Positions 55,289 to 64,000 of a stretch of 64,000 nt of DNA are shown here, piece after piece. Position 1 is the stretch's first letter. Every line of letters begins with the position of its first letter. The position numbers and the translations under genes are program-made. The notes below the pieces were generated by a model. That model saw only the letters and a list, made by a program, of their open reading frames with translations. It ran no database searches and was not told where the DNA came from. The DNA lies in assembly GCA_900316955.1 (NCBI GenBank), contig ONEX01000007.1:1-64000 (forward strand). The letters run 5' to 3'. The stretch comes from an uncultured Bacteroidales bacterium (GTDB lineage Bacteria; Bacteroidota; Bacteroidia; Bacteroidales; UBA932).

Positions 55289-57226
55289 CTAACAGAGTTT
55301 CAGGAAAACCTCGATGGCCTGGTATTCCGCCATGCCCAGCTGGTCGTAGAGCCGGGCGGTGTTCTGTGTGCGCTCTTCGGCGCGCTGCCAGAACTCGCGG
55401 GGATCCTCGCCCGGGAACGGGACGATGTCCTTCTGCGAGAGGTGGCGGAAGATGGCGTGGCGCTTCTTGACGACCTCGTCCGGGCTCAGCGGGACGGCCA
55501 TGTCCACGCGGCCGAGCTCCCACTCCATCCAGGCGCCGCGATAGAGCCAGATGTGGGTGTCGGCAAGCCAGTCGTTGCCCTCGGCCTTGAGCTGCTCGAC
55601 TGCGTCGAGCGCGGCCTCGGTGCACACGCGGTGCGTGCCGTGCGGGTCCGCCAGGTCGCCTGCCATGAAGATCATGTGGGGCTTCAGCCGGACGATGAGC
55701 TCCTTGATGATGTCCACGTCGGCCTGCGTGCGCGGATTCTTCTTGATGCCGCCGGACTCGTAGAACGGGAGGTTCAGGAAGTGCGCGTTGGTGTTGTCGT
55801 TGAGGCCGAAGGAGCGGACCGCGCCGCGTGCTTCGCTGCGGCGGATGGCGCCCTTCATCTCCAGCAGGGCCCGGGGTTCGGGCTCGCCGGGACGCTTGCT
55901 CTCCACGAGGGCCTTGGCCTCGTCGAACTTGTCGGCGAAACCCAGCTGGAAGGCGGCGTCCATGTGCTGGAGCACGACGTCGTCGTGGACCGCCACGTTG
56001 CCGGAGGTCTCGTAGGCGACATGCACGTCGTGGCCCTGGGAGGCCAGGCGGATGAAGGTGCCGCCCATGGAGATCACGTCGTCGTCCGGGTGCGGGGAGA
56101 AGATCAGGACGGTCTTCGGGAACGGCTTGGCCGACACGGGCCGCGTGGCGTCCTCGGCCTCGGCGCCGGGCTTGCCGCCCGGCCAGCCCGTGATCGTGTG
56201 CTGGAGGTCGTTGAAGACGTCGATGTTGATCTTGTCGTAGGGGCCGTATTTCTCGAGCAGTTCGCCGAGGTTGTTCTCCAGATAGTCCTTTTCCGTGAGC
56301 TTGAGGATCGGCTTGCCGACGGTCTGGCACAGCCACACGACCGCCTTGCGGACGAACTTGGGCGTCCAGTCGCAGGGACCCACGAGCCAGGGGGCGACCA
56401 CGCGGGTCAGGAGGCTCGCGGCGGTCTCGTCCACGAAGAAGTGGATGTGGTCGTGGCGCTGCAGCAGGGAGGCCGGGCAGGCGGAGGTCATCTCGCCTTC
56501 GGCGATGGCCTTGACGGCCCGGGCCTTGTCCTCGCCCCAAGCCATCAGGACGATGCGGCCGGCGGTGAGCATGGTGCCGATGCCCATCGTGATGGCGCTC
56601 TGCGGGGTGGCCGCGATGTCATGGTTGAAGTTCTTGGCCTGGCGCTTGCGGGACTTGTAGGAGAGGCGGACGGTGCGGGTGCGCGTCTTTTCGTTGCTGC
56701 CGGCTTCATTGAAGCCCACCTGGCCGTCCTCGCCGATGCCGATCACCAGCAAGTCCAGGTTCCGGGCCTTCTTGTCGAATTCGGCGCAGTACTGGGAGAC
56801 GAACTCCTGGGGGACGGTGCCGTCGGGGATGTGGATGTTCTCCTTGCGGATGTCCACCTTGTCCAGCAGCATCTCGTGGAGGCGGTGGTTGCGGCTCTGG
56901 ATGGCGTCCTCGGAGGACGGATAGTACTCGTCGATGGACACGACCTCGACGTTCCGGAAGGAGACCAGCCCGGACTGGTAGCGGCGGGCGAGCTCGTTGT
57001 ACAGGGAAGTCGGGGTGGTGCCGGTCGTCAGGCCCAGGCGGAACAGCCGCCCTTCCGGGGTGGCCTTGATGGCATCGACCACGAGGTCGGCCACCGCATA
57101 GGAGGCGGGCCGGGATTCGGCATAGATCTCGGTCCAGATTTTTTCATAGTTGTGCAGGATGCCCTTCGGGAGATTCTTCTCGATCAGGCCTCCCTCGTAA
57201 GGTAAGGTGAAGTGTTTCTTGCTCAT
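55289..57226 (-). CDS. NagB-like/LmbE (PIG-L) fusion protein
   Basis: This 645-residue fusion has an N-terminal NagB-like domain (1-260; LTTGTTPTSLYNELARR, SIDEYYP) and a C-terminal LmbE/PIG-L deacetylase-like domain from about 380 (IFSPHPDDDVISMGG, the zinc motif HPDD). Such fusions are typical of Bacteroidetes. In the NagB half, the catalytic His of G-x-D-G-H is Gln (Q169 in GIGEDGQVGFNEAG), so deaminase activity is doubtful. The LmbE half may deacetylate an amino sugar. The start overlaps the ypfJ-type gene by ATGA. Confidence 0.9.
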   Translation of the reverse strand: MSKKHFTLPYEGGLIEKNLPKGILHNYEKIWTEIYAESRPASYAVADLVVDAIKATPEGRLFRLGLTTGTTPTSLYNELARRYQSGLVSFRNVEVVSIDEYYPSSEDAIQSRNHRLHEMLLDKVDIRKENIHIPDGTVPQEFVSQYCAEFDKKARNLDLLVIGIGEDGQVGFNEAGSNEKTRTRTVRLSYKSRKRQAKNFNHDIAATPQSAITMGIGTMLTAGRIVLMAWGEDKARAVKAIAEGEMTSACPASLLQRHDHIHFFVDETAASLLTRVVAPWLVGPCDWTPKFVRKAVVWLCQTVGKPILKLTEKDYLENNLGELLEKYGPYDKINIDVFNDLQHTITGWPGGKPGAEAEDATRPVSAKPFPKTVLIFSPHPDDDVISMGGTFIRLASQGHDVHVAYETSGNVAVHDDVVLQHMDAAFQLGFADKFDEAKALVESKRPGEPEPRALLEMKGAIRRSEARGAVRSFGLNDNTNAHFLNLPFYESGGIKKNPRTQADVDIIKELIVRLKPHMIFMAGDLADPHGTHRVCTEAALDAVEQLKAEGNDWLADTHIWLYRGAWMEWELGRVDMAVPLSPDEVVKKRHAIFRHLSQKDIVPFPGEDPREFWQRAEERTQNTARLYDQLGMAEYQAIEVFLKLC

Positions 57227-58089
57227 AACTGGCTGTCACTGAGTTCAAAGGTGTTGCCCTGGCGGAGGTCACCCGTCTGCAGGCCCTTCTTGAGCCATTT
57301 CATGCGCTGGGTGGCGGTGCCGTGGGTGAAGGACTCCTCGACGGCGTAGCCCTGGGCTTTCTTCTGGAGGTAGTCGTCGCCGATCTTGGAGGCGCAGTTG
57401 ATGGCCTCCATCAGGTCGCCGTCCTCCAGCGAGCCGAACATCTGGCTCTCATAGTGGCCCCAGACGCCGGCATAGAAGTCCGCCTGGAGTTCGATGCGGA
57501 CGCTCACGCGGTTCGCGTCGGCCTTGTTCATCCGGGCCATCTGCTGATGGGCCTGGCCCAGGGTGCCGAGCAGGTTCTGCACGTGGTGGCCTACCTCATG
57601 GGCGATGACGTACGCATAGGCGAAGTCGCCGTCGGCCCCGAGCTGCTGCCGCATGGTGGAGAAGAAGCTCAGGTCGATGTACAGTTTCTCGTCGCCGGAG
57701 CAGTAGAACGGGCCCATGGCGGCCTGTCCCGTGCCGCAGGCGGTGGCGGTGGCGCCGGAATACAGGACCAGGGTCGGCGCCCGGTACGTGCCGATGCCGG
57801 CCTCCCGGAAATAGGCGCTCCACACGTCTTCGGTGGAGGCGAGGATCTGGCGGGAGAACTTGGCGAGCGCCTCGTTCTCGGGCGTGGGTTCATAGCTGCT
57901 CTGCTGGGTCGTCTGGATGCCGCCGCTGTTGATCACGCTCTTGACCACGTCTCCGAGGGAGCCGCCCTGCAGGAGCACGATCAGCGCGATAAGGGCGACG
58001 CCGCCCAGTCCGATACCGGCGGCGGTGCCGCCGCTCATTCCTCTGCGGTCTTCCACATTGGAACTTTCCCGTCTTCCGTCGAGTCTCAT
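57223..58089 (-). CDS. ypfJ: YpfJ-type neutral zinc metallopeptidase
   Basis: This 288-residue protein has a cytoplasmic start, one membrane helix (GIGLGGVALIALIVLLQGGS) and the PF04228 domain. The zinc motif is HEVGHHVQN, and the family markers ACGTGQAAMGPFYC and ELQADFYAGVWGH are intact. It probably acts as a membrane-bound peptidase facing the periplasm. It overlaps the NagB-LmbE gene by 4 nt and follows the phosphodiesterase by 10 nt. Confidence 0.9.
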   Translation of the reverse strand: MRLDGRRESSNVEDRRGMSGGTAAGIGLGGVALIALIVLLQGGSLGDVVKSVINSGGIQTTQQSSYEPTPENEALAKFSRQILASTEDVWSAYFREAGIGTYRAPTLVLYSGATATACGTGQAAMGPFYCSGDEKLYIDLSFFSTMRQQLGADGDFAYAYVIAHEVGHHVQNLLGTLGQAHQQMARMNKADANRVSVRIELQADFYAGVWGHYESQMFGSLEDGDLMEAINCASKIGDDYLQKKAQGYAVEESFTHGTATQRMKWLKKGLQTGDLRQGNTFELSDSQL

Positions 58090-58099
58090 AATGCGTTGG

Positions 58100-59311
58100 T
58101 TATTTTAAGATTTGTTCGATTCGTCCGAGTTCCCCGTCCACCGGGGCCGGCTGGATGCCCAGCAAGTCGCAGAGCATCGGGTACAGGTCGATGTTCTTGA
58201 AGGCGGCGATGCGCCCTTCTTCGTAGGGATGGGCCTCGTAGCCCTTCTTGAAATCCGGGCCGACGGCGCGGAAGGCGACGAGCATGTCGGCCTCCTGCGG
58301 CGCGAAGCCGTGGGTGCCCTGGTTCCTGGAGGGGGCGAAATTGAACTGCCAGCCCAGGTCCGGGGAGACGATGAGGTCGCCCAGGCGGTCGGAGGTCCCG
58401 TAGTTCAGGGAATCCGGCAGTTCGCCGTGGCGGTATACGTTCAGGTGCGGAATCTTGGAAAGGGTCCGGTACGCCGTGTCCACGCAGCCTTCCTTGCAGA
58501 AGATGCTGGTGGGGATGGAACCGGTGATGTCCTCGATCCAAGCGTCATCCAGGGCCTCCGCCCAGGAGACGAAGCGGTCCGGGCTGATCTCCGTCATGCC
58601 GTGGTCGCCCGCCAGGATGAAGTTGATCTTCTTCCCATGGGGGAGCTTCATCAGCCGGAGGTAGAAGGCGTGCATGAGGCTGTCCATCCGGTGCGTCATC
58701 TCCGCCGTCTCGGCCGCGATCGGGCCATAGACGTGGCCGGTGTGGTCCGGCTCGTCGAAATAGACCATCAGCAGGCGCGGGCGCTCCTTCTTCGGGAGGC
58801 TCATCAGCCGCACGGCCTCGTCCACCCGCTCCTCGAACGTCCAGTGGGGCTGTTCGTTCCAGTTGCGCCAGTAGGTCGGGTACTGGCCCTGGATGGCGAC
58901 GTCGCCGCCCAGCCAGTAGATGTTGCCTGTGACCACGCCCTGCTTCTGGGCCGTGATCCAGATGGGTTCCTTCAGGTAGTATTTGGGGTTGAACCGCTTG
59001 GTGGAGTCGTTCATCGCATAGTGCGAGCCGTCGTCCGGATCGCGGAAACTGTTGTTCACGATGCCGTTGTGGTCCGGTACGCACCCCGTCGCCATCGTGT
59101 AATGGTTCGGGAAGGTCGAGGCCGGGAACGAAGGCTCCATGGCGGCCGAGACCCCCACGGTGGCGAGACTGTCGAAGAACGGCATCTCGTAGTACGCGGG
59201 ATAGTCCCAGCGATTGCCGTCCAGCGACACGATGACCGTATAGTGACCGTTCCTCCCGCAGGCGGAAGCCAGCAGGAGGGTGAGTCCCAGGATGGAGAGG
59301 AGTCTTTTCAT
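58100..59311 (-). CDS. Nucleotide pyrophosphatase/phosphodiesterase (ENPP-like) lipoprotein
   Basis: This 403-residue SPII lipoprotein (LLLASACGRN) belongs to the type I phosphodiesterase class of the alkaline phosphatase superfamily. The first metal site is IVSLDGNRWDYP; the catalytic Thr is in PASTFPNHYTMATG; later ligands lie in YFDEPDHTGHVYG and LAGDHGMTEI. It should hydrolyse phosphodiesters or nucleotides in the periplasm or at the surface. The DUF4369 gene is 9 nt upstream. Confidence 0.9.
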   Translation of the reverse strand: MKRLLSILGLTLLLASACGRNGHYTVIVSLDGNRWDYPAYYEMPFFDSLATVGVSAAMEPSFPASTFPNHYTMATGCVPDHNGIVNNSFRDPDDGSHYAMNDSTKRFNPKYYLKEPIWITAQKQGVVTGNIYWLGGDVAIQGQYPTYWRNWNEQPHWTFEERVDEAVRLMSLPKKERPRLLMVYFDEPDHTGHVYGPIAAETAEMTHRMDSLMHAFYLRLMKLPHGKKINFILAGDHGMTEISPDRFVSWAEALDDAWIEDITGSIPTSIFCKEGCVDTAYRTLSKIPHLNVYRHGELPDSLNYGTSDRLGDLIVSPDLGWQFNFAPSRNQGTHGFAPQEADMLVAFRAVGPDFKKGYEAHPYEEGRIAAFKNIDLYPMLCDLLGIQPAPVDGELGRIEQILK

Positions 59312-59320
59312 GGCCCGCGG

Positions 59321-59920
59321 CTACATCGCGCCACGCAGGCGGAGCTCCAGCTTGATCTTGTCGATGTGGCTGTCGTTCTGGACGGACTTGGAGGTCAGGG
59401 CGATGAGTTCGGACATCATGTCCGGTTTCATGTAACGCCGGGCCGACATGAGGGCGATGACGGCGGAGGGATCGTCGGGATGCTGGGTGAGGTAGTCGCG
59501 GTAGAGCTTGGACAGGGCCTCAGGTATAGCCTCCTGATTCTCGCGATTCGCCCGAATGGTCTCCTTGACCTGCTGGCTCAATTCGTAGAAAGCTTCGTTC
59601 AGCGGCGTCCCGCGGGGATAGCCGTTTTCGAAGGTGATCGTGCCTTTTTCCAGGACGATCGGTTTGTTGACCACTTTCTTGCCGGGCTCTTTCAGGGTGG
59701 CAACGATCGGCTTCACCACCCTTCCGGAGAAGGAGAAGGCCCCGTCCTTGACGGGAATGGTATAGATGTTGGGCAGGTCGTCGCTCACCAGGACCAGCGA
59801 GTCGGGGGACTGCTTGAAGTTCGCCGTTTCCAGGCTGCCTGTCAGGGTGTATTTCTTCCCTTTGCTACAGCCGGTGACGAGGATGGCCAGCGCGGCCATG
59901 ATCAGGGCAATTCGTTTCAT
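59321..59920 (-). CDS. DUF4369-like lipoprotein without a thioredoxin domain
   Basis: This 199-residue lipoprotein (LAILVTGCSKG) resembles the N-terminal DUF4369 domain that precedes thioredoxin/AhpC-type domains in many Bacteroidetes proteins (YTLTGSLETANFK; VSDDLPNIYTIPVKDGAFSF). It stops where the redox domain would begin, so the disulfide function is absent. Starts at 59938 and 59926 are also in frame; the chosen one gives the most typical signal. First gene of the minus operon. Confidence 0.75.
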   Translation of the reverse strand: MKRIALIMAALAILVTGCSKGKKYTLTGSLETANFKQSPDSLVLVSDDLPNIYTIPVKDGAFSFSGRVVKPIVATLKEPGKKVVNKPIVLEKGTITFENGYPRGTPLNEAFYELSQQVKETIRANRENQEAIPEALSKLYRDYLTQHPDDPSAVIALMSARRYMKPDMMSELIALTSKSVQNDSHIDKIKLELRLRGAM

Positions 59921-59948
59921 ATTCATCTTGTCTTTCATATTCAAACTA

Positions 59949-59956
59949 CAAATATA
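59949..59956 (-). promoter_or_regulatory. -7 box TATATTTG of the six-gene operon
   Basis: Minus-strand TATATTTG, 10 nt before ATG 59938 and 28 nt before ATG 59920. It is placed directly after the upstream terminator. Confidence 0.65.
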
Positions 59957-59989
59957 ATAAAAACCCGGAACAAAGATTCTGTTCCGGGT
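59957..59989 (-). terminator. Terminator of the two-domain esterase gene
   Basis: Ten-bp perfect stem ACCCGGAACA/TGTTCCGGGT (59963-59972/59980-59989) with a 7-nt loop, followed on the minus strand by TTTTTATTAT. It lies 10 nt past the esterase stop. Confidence 0.9.
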
Positions 59990-59999
59990 CCAAAACTCG

Positions 60000-61430
60000 C
60001 TACCGCATCCGCCAGACGGGCCGCTCCGGAATCTTGACGTCCGGGTCGATGACTCTGGCCACCGTCTCGGCCATCTTCCGGACGCCGGCGGCATTGGGAT
60101 GGATGCCGTCGTCCTGCATCATCTCCGGATGCCCCTCGAGGGCCGCGTGCAGGTCGATGATCCCTTCCAGCTTCTCCTTCTTCACGGCCTTTTCCAGCAG
60201 CGGGACGATCTCCCCGGTGATGACGGATTCGGAGATGGTCCAGCTGTCCTTGAGGGCGGGGACGGGCTTGCAGAGGTAGATCTTGGGCTTGGACGGGAGC
60301 GCCTGGAGGGCGTCCAGCATCTTCTTCAGGTCGCCCTCGAAGTCTTTCTTGTGGACCCAGTTGTAGCCCTTGGAGTCGTTGGTGCCCAGCATGATGACGA
60401 CGACGTCCGGCTGGAAGGCGAGGGCGTCCTGCCAGATGCCCTCGTTCATGTACGGGAGGTCGCCCGAATGCATGAGCGTACGGGCGCTGAGGCCGAAGTT
60501 CCGGACGTGGTATCGCTCGCCGAGCAGCTTCTGCATTTGGGCGGGATAGCCGTTCACGTCCCGGAGGTCGATGCCGTGGCCGTCGGTGATGCTGTCGCCG
60601 ATGCAGGCCACCTTGATGGCGTCCGGGGCCGGGGCGGGCAGCTTGTCCAGCCAGGCGGAGAGGTCGGAGAGCATCTGCTCCCGGTAGGCGAAGAAGGGCA
60701 TGTAGCCGTAGCCGTGGCCGCCGGAGGGGTACACGTGCAGCGAGCAGCTGATGCCCTCGTTGTGCATGGCGCTGTAGTAGGCGATGGCGTTGGGAACGGG
60801 CGGAACGAGGCCGTCGTCATCGGAGAGGATGATGATGGCGGGCGGCGTCTGGTGCGTCTTCACCTGGAACTGGTTGCTGTACAGGCGGACCAGGTCGGGA
60901 TCCTTCTGCTGGTCGCCCAGGAGGCCGTCCAGTGAGCCCTGGTGCGTGCCGGGGCCCATCGTGATGACGGGATAGATGAGGATCTGGAAGTCCGGCCGGA
61001 GTTCGTACGGGGTGTGGGTGGCGATGGTCGATGCCAGGTGTCCGCCGGCGGAGGAGCCCATGATGCCGATGTCGCGCGGGTTGAGGTGCCAGACGGCGGC
61101 GCTGTCGCGCATCGTGCGCATGGCCCGCTCGGTGTCGCCGATGGGAAGGGTGCGGTCCCCGTGCGGGATGCGGTAGTTCACCAGGGCGAAAGCGATGCCC
61201 TTGGCGTTGAAGAACTCGGACCAGGCGGCCCCTTCGTGCGTATTGGACAGGACGGCGTAGCCGCCGCCGGGGCAGCAGACGACCGCCCGGCCGGTGGGCT
61301 GTTCAGGCAGATAGACAACGAGTTGCGCCACGCCGTCATCGCTCAGGGGGAGGGTGAACTGGCGTGCAGTCTGGGCGGGGGCGGCCAGGCAGGCGGCCGC
61401 CAGCAGCAGGGAAATGATAAACTTCTTCAT
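60000..61430 (-). CDS. Two-domain esterase: alpha/beta hydrolase plus SGNH hydrolase
   Basis: This 476-residue exported protein (SPI signal LAAACLAAPAQ, start at 61430) joins two esterase folds. Residues 25-275 are an alpha/beta hydrolase with oxyanion PGGGYAV, nucleophile in GSSAGGHLAS and final His in PSGGHGYG. Residues 285-476 are SGNH/GDSL-type: GDSITDG, LGTNDSKGYN and DGIHPNAAG. Both catalytic sets look intact. It probably removes acetyl or other acyl groups from plant polysaccharide, with the two domains acting on different bonds. Confidence 0.9.
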   Translation of the reverse strand: MKKFIISLLLAAACLAAPAQTARQFTLPLSDDGVAQLVVYLPEQPTGRAVVCCPGGGYAVLSNTHEGAAWSEFFNAKGIAFALVNYRIPHGDRTLPIGDTERAMRTMRDSAAVWHLNPRDIGIMGSSAGGHLASTIATHTPYELRPDFQILIYPVITMGPGTHQGSLDGLLGDQQKDPDLVRLYSNQFQVKTHQTPPAIIILSDDDGLVPPVPNAIAYYSAMHNEGISCSLHVYPSGGHGYGYMPFFAYREQMLSDLSAWLDKLPAPAPDAIKVACIGDSITDGHGIDLRDVNGYPAQMQKLLGERYHVRNFGLSARTLMHSGDLPYMNEGIWQDALAFQPDVVVIMLGTNDSKGYNWVHKKDFEGDLKKMLDALQALPSKPKIYLCKPVPALKDSWTISESVITGEIVPLLEKAVKKEKLEGIIDLHAALEGHPEMMQDDGIHPNAAGVRKMAETVARVIDPDVKIPERPVWRMR

Positions 61431-61503
61431 AATCATACCCGGATGATACAAATAATGACAGGATTGGATACACAAATGTATGAAGAAATCCGTAAGATTT
61501 TTT

Positions 61504-61511
61504 TATTTTTG
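61504..61511 (+). promoter_or_regulatory. -7 box TATTTTTG for the Gfo/Idh/MocA gene
   Basis: TATTTTTG, 23 nt before the ATG at 61535. The 104-nt gap (61431-61534) also serves the divergent esterase; no clear minus-strand box was found. Confidence 0.55.
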
Positions 61512-61534
61512 TGCAATACATAACACTGAAACTT

Positions 61535-62971
61535 ATGGAATCTCTTTCCCGACGCAACTTCCTGAAGACGGCCGGCCTCGGCACGGCCGGCGCCATCCTC
61601 GGCGTGCAGCACCTTTCCGCCCAGGGCCTCGGCGGCTCCTCCCCGGCGCCCGCCAAGGGGGCCAAGGTGCGCCTCGCCGCCATCGGCATCGCGAACCGCG
61701 GCGCCCAGATCATCGACGATTTCACCCGGACCGGCCTCTGCGACATCGTCGCCCTGTGCGACGTGGACCCGGAGAGCGCCGAAAGCCGCAAGACCATCGC
61801 CAAGTTCCCCAAGGCGAAGCTCTTCAAGGACTTCCGCAAGCTCTTCGACGAGTACGCGGACCATTTCGACGCCGTGTGCGTCGCCATCCCGGACTTCGCG
61901 CATTTCCCCGTCGCGATGCTCGCCCTCCACTGCGGCAAGCACGTGTATGTGGAAAAGCCCATGGCGCGCACCTTCCACGAGTGCGAGCTGCTGATGGCGG
62001 CCGCGCGGAAGCATCCCGAGCTCGCCACGCAGGTGGGCAACCAGGGCCACTCCGAGGCGAACTACTTCCAGTTCAAGGCCTGGAAGGACGCCGGCATCAT
62101 CAAGGATGTCTACAAGATTGTCGCGCACCACAACGACTGGCGCCGCTGGCATCCCTATGACGTGAATATCAAGAAGTTCCCGGAAGCGGAGCCCCTTCCT
62201 CCGGGCATGGACTGGGACACCTGGCTCACCACGGCCCAGTGGCATGACTACAACGGGAAGTACCATCCCGGCAACTGGCGCGGCTGGTTCGACTTCGGCA
62301 TGGGCGCCATCGGCGACTGGGCGGCGCACCTGATCGACACGTGCCACCAGTTCCTGGAGCTGGGCCTGCCGTACGAGATCGACCCGCTGAAGCTCACGGG
62401 CGCGAACGACTTCTTCTTCCCGCAGGAGACCACCCTCCGCTTCAAGTTCGGCCCGCGCGGCGACATGCCGCCGGTGGAGATGATGTGGTACGACGGCCAG
62501 AAGAACTTCCCGCCGCTCCCGGCCGGGTATGGGCCCACCACCAACAACGCCGCGGATGTTCCCGCGACGAACATGGACGGCACCTTCACCCCGTCGGCCC
62601 TGAGCCCGGGCAAGATCATCTATTCCAAGGAGCTGACTTTCAAGGGCGGCAGCCACGGGGCGACCCTGGAGATCATCCCGAAGGAGAAGGCGGCCGAGAT
62701 GGCCTCCCGCCTGCCGGAAGTGCCCAAGAGCCCGTCCAACCACTTCGCGAACTTCCTCCTCGCCTGCCAGGGCCTGGAGAAGACGCGTTCCCCGTTCGAG
62801 CTGTTCGGCCCGATGTGCCAGACCTTCGCCCTGGGCGTGGTCGCCATCCGCACCGGCCGCAAGCTCACCTTCGACGCGGCCAGCAAGACCATCGTGAACG
62901 ATCCCTTCGCGAACGCCCTCCTCGTGGGCAATCCGCCGCGCAAGGGTTGGGAAGAATATTACAGGATGTAG
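61535..62971 (+). CDS. Tat-exported Gfo/Idh/MocA-family oxidoreductase
   Basis: This 478-residue protein begins with a twin-arginine signal ([19 protein letters not shown]), so it is folded with its cofactor before export to the periplasm. The Rossmann part includes [14 protein letters not shown] and [25 protein letters not shown] is the conserved EKP motif and [18 protein letters not shown] the C-terminal signature. Such enzymes often oxidise C3 of sugars with bound NAD. The DUF1080 neighbour supports a 3-keto-glycoside role. It lacks features that would make it a GH109. Confidence 0.88.
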   Translation: MESLSRRNFLKTAGLGTAGAILGVQHLSAQGLGGSSPAPAKGAKVRLAAIGIANRGAQIIDDFTRTGLCDIVALCDVDPESAESRKTIAKFPKAKLFKDFRKLFDEYADHFDAVCVAIPDFAHFPVAMLALHCGKHVYVEKPMARTFHECELLMAAARKHPELATQVGNQGHSEANYFQFKAWKDAGIIKDVYKIVAHHNDWRRWHPYDVNIKKFPEAEPLPPGMDWDTWLTTAQWHDYNGKYHPGNWRGWFDFGMGAIGDWAAHLIDTCHQFLELGLPYEIDPLKLTGANDFFFPQETTLRFKFGPRGDMPPVEMMWYDGQKNFPPLPAGYGPTTNNAADVPATNMDGTFTPSALSPGKIIYSKELTFKGGSHGATLEIIPKEKAAEMASRLPEVPKSPSNHFANFLLACQGLEKTRSPFELFGPMCQTFALGVVAIRTGRKLTFDAASKTIVNDPFANALLVGNPPRKGWEEYYRM

Positions 62972-62995
62972 ATTTCTCGACAAGCTCGAAATGAC
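62971..62995 (+). repeat. Dispersed 25-nt palindromic repeat, copy C (variant)
   Basis: Same length and ATGAC end as copies A and B. It reads ATTTC..GAAAT with TCGA..TCGA inside: the two arms differ from copy A in matched pairs, so the palindrome is kept. It fills the gap between the oxidoreductase and DUF1080 genes. Confidence 0.65.
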
Positions 62996-62999
62996 AATG

Positions 63000-64000
63000 A
63001 TGAAAAAGTTAGCACTGATCCTGGGCCTCGCGCTGGCGGGCCTGACCGCTTCCGCGCAGGAGTGGGAGCCACTGTTCAACGGAAAGAACCTCAAGGGCTG
63101 GAAGCAGGTGACCGGCACGGCGAAGTACGCCGCGAAGGACGGCATGATCGTGGGCACGGCCACCGACAGCAAGATCAATTCCTTCCTGGCCACCACGAAG
63201 GACTACGGCGATTTCATCCTGGAGTTCGACTTCATGACCGAGGGCATCAACTCCGGCGTGCAGCTCCGGAGCCACAAGGACAACGCCCGCGGCCTGGTGT
63301 ACGGCTACCAGTTCGAGATCGACCCGTCCCCGCGCGCCTGGACCGGCGGCATCTATGACGAGGCCCGCCGCCTGTGGCTGTACCGGATGACGGAGAACGA
63401 GCCCGCCCGGAAGGCCTACAAGGACGGCTGGAACCACGCCCGCGTGGAGTGCATCGGCACGCACATCCGCACCTGGGTCAACGGCATCCCCTGCACGAAC
63501 CTCATCGACGACGTGGATCCCACGGGCTTCATCGCCCTGCAGGTGCATGTAGTGGGCCCGGACCAGATGGGCAACAAGATCTGCTGGAAGGACCTCCGCA
63601 TCCTCACCAAGGACGTGGAGAAGTATGCGACGCCCACGACCGCCCCGTGCGTGAACTGCATCGCGAACACCCTCACCCCGGAGGAGGTCGCCGACGGCTG
63701 GAAGCTCCTGTTCGACGGCAAGACCGCGAACGGCTGGCAGAGCGCCCGTCCCCGGATGAACGGCGCCTTCCCGCACGAGGGCTGGAGCGTCGAGAACGGC
63801 ACGCTGTATGTCCATGCCGGCGACGGCGGCGAGAGCGTGAACGGCGGCGACATCATCACCACCCGCAAGTACCGCAACTTCATCCTCAAGGTCGATTTCA
63901 AGATCACGGAGGGCGCGAACAGCGGCATCAAGTACTTCGTGGACCCGTTCATGAACCAGGGCGGCGGCTCGGCCATCGGCTGCGAGTACCAGGTCCTGGA
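63000..64000 (+). CDS. Tandem DUF1080 (3-keto-disaccharide hydrolase) protein, cut by window end
   Basis: 333 codons are open to the end of the window. An SPI signal ([13 protein letters not shown]) is followed by a first DUF1080 domain ([28 protein letters not shown]) at about 22-200 and a second starting near 238 ([27 protein letters not shown]). Both have the LFNGK/LFDGK opening of the family. The linker carries CVNC. ATG 62997 is also possible. Members of this family hydrolyse 3-keto-glycosides; with the adjacent oxidoreductase it could form a two-step pathway. Confidence 0.88.
   Translation, partial: MKKLALILGLALAGLTASAQEWEPLFNGKNLKGWKQVTGTAKYAAKDGMIVGTATDSKINSFLATTKDYGDFILEFDFMTEGINSGVQLRSHKDNARGLVYGYQFEIDPSPRAWTGGIYDEARRLWLYRMTENEPARKAYKDGWNHARVECIGTHIRTWVNGIPCTNLIDDVDPTGFIALQVHVVGPDQMGNKICWKDLRILTKDVEKYATPTTAPCVNCIANTLTPEEVADGWKLLFDGKTANGWQSARPRMNGAFPHEGWSVENGTLYVHAGDGGESVNGGDIITTRKYRNFILKVDFKITEGANSGIKYFVDPFMNQGGGSAIGCEYQVL

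Noticed and set aside
61535-62971. GH109 alpha-N-acetylgalactosaminidase
   Set aside because: It shares the Tat signal and Rossmann fold with GH109, but the C-terminal motifs and the DUF1080 neighbour fit the general oxidoreductase group better.

Overview
The window comes from a GC-rich member of the Bacteroidales, probably an uncultured gut or rumen lineage; the sequence alone does not give a genus. Signs of this are a SusC/SusD polysaccharide-utilisation locus, many SPII lipoproteins, a fimbrillin-like domain, a FeoA-FeoB fusion, a NagB-LmbE fusion, and promoters of the Bacteroidetes type (TTTG, about 20 nt, TAnnTTTG) with few Shine-Dalgarno sites. No rRNA, CRISPR array, prophage, transposase or integrase was seen.

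Layout. 1-640: end of an unidentified gene, a stretch with three hairpins in a row, and tRNA-Leu. 717-5061: shikimate operon aroB, an aroD-aroA fusion, and aroC with a His/Cys-rich insert, coupled by ATGA overlaps. 5218-8634: sufB-pnuC-sufC-sufD. 8631-12982: two copies of a small-peptide gene followed by an M64-type metallopeptidase lipoprotein. 13013-27075: a DUF6377-like membrane regulator and a beta-glucan PUL (SusC, SusD, repeat-bearing surface lipoprotein, GH16, GH3, CotH-like protein). 27072-33126 (minus): tsaE, yifB, ispE, an unknown lipoprotein, and an ECF sigma factor with a probable dual-membrane anti-sigma barrel. 33227-36102: TPR protein and EnvC-like activator. 36414-39133: anaerobic NTP reductase and activase. 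39188-46370: malate dehydrogenase, a candidate structured RNA, a phosphopantetheinyl transferase, FeoAB, apt, a diiron-hemerythrin LuxR regulator and two small envelope proteins. 46367-52479: queH, nhaC-type antiporter, guaB and two tandem guaA genes. 52586-53088: tRNA-Gln, tRNA-Met and a 39-residue membrane protein. 53113-59920 (minus): six-gene envelope/amino-sugar operon. 60000-64000: a two-domain esterase, then a Tat-exported Gfo/Idh/MocA oxidoreductase followed by a tandem DUF1080 protein cut by the window end.

How the genes work together. The PUL should bind, cut and import a beta-glucan. The last two genes suggest a second, oxidative 3-keto route for glycosides. nrdDG, iron(II) uptake, Suf and the hemerythrin regulator fit an anaerobe that manages iron and redox stress. 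The most unusual items are the aroC His/Cys insert, the duplicated peptide-M64 module, the YtfE-like diiron transcription factor, the sigma/dual-membrane anti-sigma pair, repeated evidence for leaderless mRNAs, a 25-nt palindromic repeat family and a candidate 6S-like RNA.
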